This document shows positions 61,270 to 64,000 of a DNA stretch of 64,000 nt, piece by piece. Position 1 is the first letter of the stretch. Every line of letters begins with the position of its first letter. The position numbers were made by a program, and so were the translations under genes. The stretch is from JAEWSN01 sp942493335 (GTDB lineage: Bacteria > Bacillota > Clostridia > DSM-8532), in the NCBI GenBank assembly GCA_942493335.1, contig OW818693.1, positions 2,666,001 to 2,730,000 on the forward strand, read 5' to 3'. The notes under the pieces were generated by a model. The model ran no database searches and was not told the DNA's origin. It saw nothing but the letters and a program-made list of their open reading frames with translations.

Positions 61270-61367
61270 CAGATGAAAAGAGCACATCGAAACGCATGAC
61301 TGACGGCAAGGCGACACCGGAAGACATGGCAGTTGGAAAGAGCTCATCAAAGCGCATGCCACGCGGC
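61261..61367. repeat. 30-bp tandem repeat across the ATPase/permease junction
   Basis: Units beginning at 61261, 61291 and 61321, each exactly 30 bp (AACGCATGACAGATGAAAAG at the first start), and a partial fourth at 61351, span the ATPase stop and the first ~34 codons of the permease. The unit is in frame and encodes a ten-residue motif of the type KRMTDGKATP. Confidence 0.93.
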
Positions 61368-62168
61368 AGAAACCGGTTGCATCTGAAAGCCTGCGTCCAG
61401 GTAGCCTCCCTCGAATGGCGCAACCAATTGGCTTATCGCGGCGACGTCTGGCTTTCCTCCGCATTTCAGGTATTTCGCATTTTACTGGCCTGGATGCTAT
61501 GGTCCGCTGTATTCGGCAACAACACCCTCTATGGGGGCATGACTTTGCCGGAAATGGTCACCTATTACCTGATCGGCGCAATGCTTGTTCCTTTGACCCA
61601 GGGAGAGGGCCTGCTCTGGACGTTTTCGGAAGAAACCCGCAATGGCCAATATGCCAAATATCTGGTTCGCCCGATGTCGCCCATGGGGTTCTTCCTTTCG
61701 GGAAGTCTGGCGCGTTCCGTATTTCCGGGTATTTCCGGTTTTGCCGCATTGGGTCTGGCCACGCTGCTGTTTCAGGATCGCTTTGCCGCCATCCGGCCTG
61801 AAAACCTGCTATGGATGCTGGCCTTGCTGGTTCCGGCCACCGGCTTCAACCTGTTGCTGGGGTACCTGATCTCCCTCGCGTCCTTCCGCTTTTTCGACGT
61901 AGGCGGATTTTATCTGATGAAAACCATTATCCGGGATTTCCTTTCCGGTTCACTCCTGCCCCTAAACCTGCTTCTCCCGGTCTGGCTGATCCGCTGGTCT
62001 CCCTTCGGCTATTCCTTTTACTATCCGGCCATGATCTGCCTCGGAAAAGCCGAACAACCGCCCCTGCAGGCCATCGGGATTCTGTGGCTCTGGGTGGTTG
62101 CGCTCTGGTTGTTGTGCCGGACACTGGAAAGGCAGGCACGTCGCCTGTTTGAGGGGGTGGGATTGTGA
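61266..62168 (+). CDS. ABC-2-type permease, first subunit
   Basis: 300 residues. After ~33 residues derived from the 30-bp repeat come six membrane helices with the ABC-2 family 'ABC2_membrane_6-like' character: LAYRGDVWLSSAFQVFRILL, then GMTLPEMVTYYLIGAMLVPL, the coupling segment RNGQYAKYLVRPMSPMGFFL, LLVPATGFNLLLGYLISLAS and FLSGSLLPLNLLLPVWLIRW. It forms a heterodimeric channel with the next gene. The start ATG at 61266 overlaps the ATPase stop; a later start is possible because the repeat-encoded residues are not part of the family. Confidence 0.9.
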   Translation: MTDEKSTSKRMTDGKATPEDMAVGKSSSKRMPRGRNRLHLKACVQVASLEWRNQLAYRGDVWLSSAFQVFRILLAWMLWSAVFGNNTLYGGMTLPEMVTYYLIGAMLVPLTQGEGLLWTFSEETRNGQYAKYLVRPMSPMGFFLSGSLARSVFPGISGFAALGLATLLFQDRFAAIRPENLLWMLALLVPATGFNLLLGYLISLASFRFFDVGGFYLMKTIIRDFLSGSLLPLNLLLPVWLIRWSPFGYSFYYPAMICLGKAEQPPLQAIGILWLWVVALWLLCRTLERQARRLFEGVGL

Positions 62169-62995
62169 CAGTGAAACCCGTAAAAGCACAAAAACCTTAC
62201 CCGCGCTCATTCACACGTCACATACACGTCTTGAAGGCGCTTATCAAAGTGCAGTTTTCCCGAGCTACGGTGTACCGTTTCAGTTTCTGGACCGCTTTTT
62301 TTGGGGATCTGATCCTGTTTCTGGTCCAGTTGGCCGTATTTGGCGCCATCGCGAAGAACGGTACCATTGGCGGATGGACAGCCGATCACCTGACCGTATT
62401 TACCGGGACGTTCATCGCGCTGGACGGGCTGTACATGACCACCTACTTTTTCGGCATCATCTCACTCCCGGACAAGATACGCACCGGAACATTGGACTTG
62501 CTGCTGATAAAGCCCCTCAATCCTCTGTTTCAGGTCACATTCGGGCAGTTCAATCTTGGAACGCTTGCCCTGGTTCCGGTCGGTTTCGGCATGGCCTTCT
62601 GGGGTGCGGCCCGGCTGAACGCCCTCTCCTTTGCAAGTGCAGTCCGTTTCACTGCGGTGTTTCTTCTCATGTATGTGCTGATGTATGCGCTGATGCTTGC
62701 ATTTCGCTGTCTCGGTTTTTGGCTCACACGGCTCAATGCGTTCAATGAACTGGAGAATACGATGGTGGAATTCTCCTTCCGTCTGCCCGCTCCTGCCATA
62801 CAAGGGCTTTGGAAGCTGCTGCTGTTTATCGCGCTACCCTATGGACTCATGGCCAACCTGCCCGCGCAGGCGCTCTTCGGACCGTTCAGTTTGACGGAAT
62901 GGCTGCTTGGAATCGGCACCACCAGCGTGTTTCTGGCATTGTCATTCCTATTGTGGCACAAGGGACTGAAACGGTACGACAGTGCCAGTTCGTAA
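62165..62995 (+). CDS. ABC-2-type permease, second subunit
   Basis: 276 residues, six helices, starting with GTG at 62165 that overlaps the previous stop (GTGA). It parallels its partner: YRFSFWTAFFGDLILFLVQL, GTFIALDGLYMTTYFFGIIS, the coupling segment RTGTLDLLLIKPLNPLFQVT, AFRCLGFWLTRLNAFNELEN and SLTEWLLGIGTTSVFLALSF. Together the three genes form a complete exporter. The exported molecule is unknown. Confidence 0.92.
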   Translation: MTVKPVKAQKPYPRSFTRHIHVLKALIKVQFSRATVYRFSFWTAFFGDLILFLVQLAVFGAIAKNGTIGGWTADHLTVFTGTFIALDGLYMTTYFFGIISLPDKIRTGTLDLLLIKPLNPLFQVTFGQFNLGTLALVPVGFGMAFWGAARLNALSFASAVRFTAVFLLMYVLMYALMLAFRCLGFWLTRLNAFNELENTMVEFSFRLPAPAIQGLWKLLLFIALPYGLMANLPAQALFGPFSLTEWLLGIGTTSVFLALSFLLWHKGLKRYDSASS

Positions 62996-63044
62996 AGATG
63001 AAAGATGACAAGAGAAAACATGAAAAAAGACGATAGGAGAAAAC

Positions 63045-63440
63045 ATGATGAATACTGCATCCATCAAATTTGACAAAGTCGTCCTGGATTGCCTTGACCC
63101 GCATGCGTTGTCCCTTTTTTACGCGGATTTACTTGGATGGAACAAGGGGTACATAACTGATGATTTTGTCATCATCGGTTCAGAAACAAGCAATGTTGAC
63201 ATCGGGTTCCAAAGAAATGCAGACTACATACCGCCTGTATGGCCTGAATCGTTGAACCGGCAACAACAAATGCTGCATTTGGACTTCAGCGTGGAAAATC
63301 TCGAGGAAGTAAAACAATTGGTTCAACATGCAATCGAGAAGGGCGCAACAAAAGCTGTATACCAGTACTCAGAAGAATGGATGGTCATGCTGGATCCGGA
63401 AGGGCACCCTTTTTGTATTGAACCACGCGTGCTTCCGTGA
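63045..63440 (+). CDS. VOC-family (glyoxalase-like) protein
   Basis: 131 residues, one VOC module pair. The opening FDKVVLDCLDPHALSLFYAD, then LLGWNKGY, and the second half LHLDFSVENLEEVKQLVQHA and MVMLDPEGHPFCIEPRV follow the usual VOC pattern, with candidate metal ligands His and Glu at the expected ends. The family includes dioxygenases, fosfomycin/bleomycin-binding proteins and many of unknown role. AGGAGAAAAC precedes the start at 63045; the next codon is also ATG. Confidence 0.9.
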   Translation: MMNTASIKFDKVVLDCLDPHALSLFYADLLGWNKGYITDDFVIIGSETSNVDIGFQRNADYIPPVWPESLNRQQQMLHLDFSVENLEEVKQLVQHAIEKGATKAVYQYSEEWMVMLDPEGHPFCIEPRVLP

Positions 63441-63620
63441 AACCGCAAACAACCGCGCCCCCGATCCTTGATATCTCCAAATGGACAACCCCATGCATAA
63501 AACGATTGGGAAGCATCCTTGGCATAGCCGAAGCGGTATGCCCATGATAGGATCAGTCGATAGAACCATAGGGGACGTGTGGAGATGCCCAAAAGGGTAT
63601 TTCATAAAAGGAGAGGGCAA

Positions 63621-64000
63621 ATGCGCTATCAATGCAGTTTTTATACGGATGAAGACGATGACGCAATTGAAGGAATGATCTTGAATTCCTATCGATGGGA
63701 GTATCCCATTTGGGGGCTGAGTCGTCATGAATTCTGTAAAGGTCTTCATCCCTCATTCACAGGCAATCGGAATGCATGGAAGCATACAGTCGGTGTGTTC
63801 AGGGAAGACGGTTGTATCGTGTCCTGTGTGATCAACGAAGGAAATTATGACGGAGAGGCCTTCTTCCTTTTCGAAACGCAACAGCACGGGCAGGATCGGG
63901 AATTGCTCCAGACAATGATCCGCTTCGCCAAGACCTACGCGGCAGGGATCAAGGAGAATCGTCGCACCCGATTTGTAAGCATTCCCGTTGCAAAATGGAA
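63621..64000 (+). CDS. GNAT-like acetyltransferase N-terminal part (cut by the window edge)
   Basis: AAAGGAGAGGGCAA precedes the ATG at 63621 and the frame stays open to the end of the window (126 codons). The protein starts MRYQCSFYTDEDDDAIEGMI and has the region SRHEFCKGLHPSFTGNRNAW, then KHTVGVFREDGCIVSCVINE and GEAFFLFETQQHGQDRELLQ, followed by MIRFAKTYAA. The beta-strand/helix order and the 'h.eg...g...ll..mi..a' segment resemble the first half of GNAT acetyltransferases. The acetyl-CoA motif is not yet complete, so the family call is tentative. Confidence 0.65.
   Translation, partial: MRYQCSFYTDEDDDAIEGMILNSYRWEYPIWGLSRHEFCKGLHPSFTGNRNAWKHTVGVFREDGCIVSCVINEGNYDGEAFFLFETQQHGQDRELLQTMIRFAKTYAAGIKENRRTRFVSIPVAKW

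Noticed and set aside
63441..63620. Minus-strand frames after the VOC gene
   Set aside because: They are antisense to the VOC gene end and the acetyltransferase-like start, with no family pattern.

Overview
The window looks like a chromosomal segment from an anaerobic Bacillota bacterium, probably of the Clostridia. The reasons are clear AGGAGG-type ribosome binding sites, TTGACA/TATAAT promoters, lipoprotein lipoboxes followed by Ser/Ala/Glu-rich linkers, YesM/YesN plus LplA/LplB/YtcP-type sugar import, and PadR/SEDS and LemA/DUF2207 pairs. The species cannot be named from sequence alone. GC content looks moderate. There are no rRNA genes, no complete tRNA and no CRISPR array.

Left end (1-4.5 kb): the scar of an integrated element. 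A two-helix-turn-helix excisionase-like gene and an S1-domain ORF lie left of a 63-nt 3' fragment of a tRNA-Ser(CGA) gene that keeps its own terminator. This looks like the attachment-site junction of an island extending off the left edge. Just outside it is a decayed AbiE-type toxin-antitoxin operon. An intact 1327-bp IS256-family element with an 8-bp target duplication has split its antitoxin gene, and its toxin gene ends after about 37 codons beside a transposase remnant.

4.5-20.4 kb: a PadR/SEDS-protein operon with a strong promoter overlapping a 15-bp inverted repeat; a cysteine-rich protein next to an ABC-transporter remnant; an AraC regulator with a uroporphyrinogen-decarboxylase-like methyltransferase; a choline-kinase-like phosphotransferase; a REC-PAS-PAS-GGDEF(degenerate)-EAL protein; an HD phosphohydrolase; a GH43-like hydrolase; a ZIP metal transporter; a PRC-barrel protein; and a GH29 alpha-L-fucosidase.

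20.4-37.9 kb: an arsR-acr3-oxidoreductase/rhodanese arsenic operon; an AraC regulator divergent from a large alpha/beta-hydrolase followed by a GPH-type sugar symporter; an iron alcohol dehydrogenase, a ferredoxin-type aldo/keto reductase, an MFS exporter and a flavodoxin-like reductase; then a DUF362 lipoprotein overlapping an ArsP-like permease, and a metallo-beta-lactamase-fold hydrolase.

38-52 kb: a long co-directional minus-strand cluster reading YesM sensor, YesN regulator, solute-binding lipoprotein, two permeases and two alpha-L-rhamnosidase-family enzymes. This is a self-contained rhamnoside sensing, import and hydrolysis unit. An HSL-type esterase lies just upstream of it.

52-64 kb: an operon pairing an old-yellow-enzyme/dienoyl-CoA-reductase-like flavoprotein with both subunits of aconitase X; a LemA/DUF2207 pair; a lipoprotein; a three-gene ABC-2 exporter; a VOC protein; and the start of an acetyltransferase-like gene cut by the window edge. 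A recurring oddity is short, imperfect tandem repeats (9, 12, 22 and 30 bp) sitting exactly at the translation starts of four unrelated genes.
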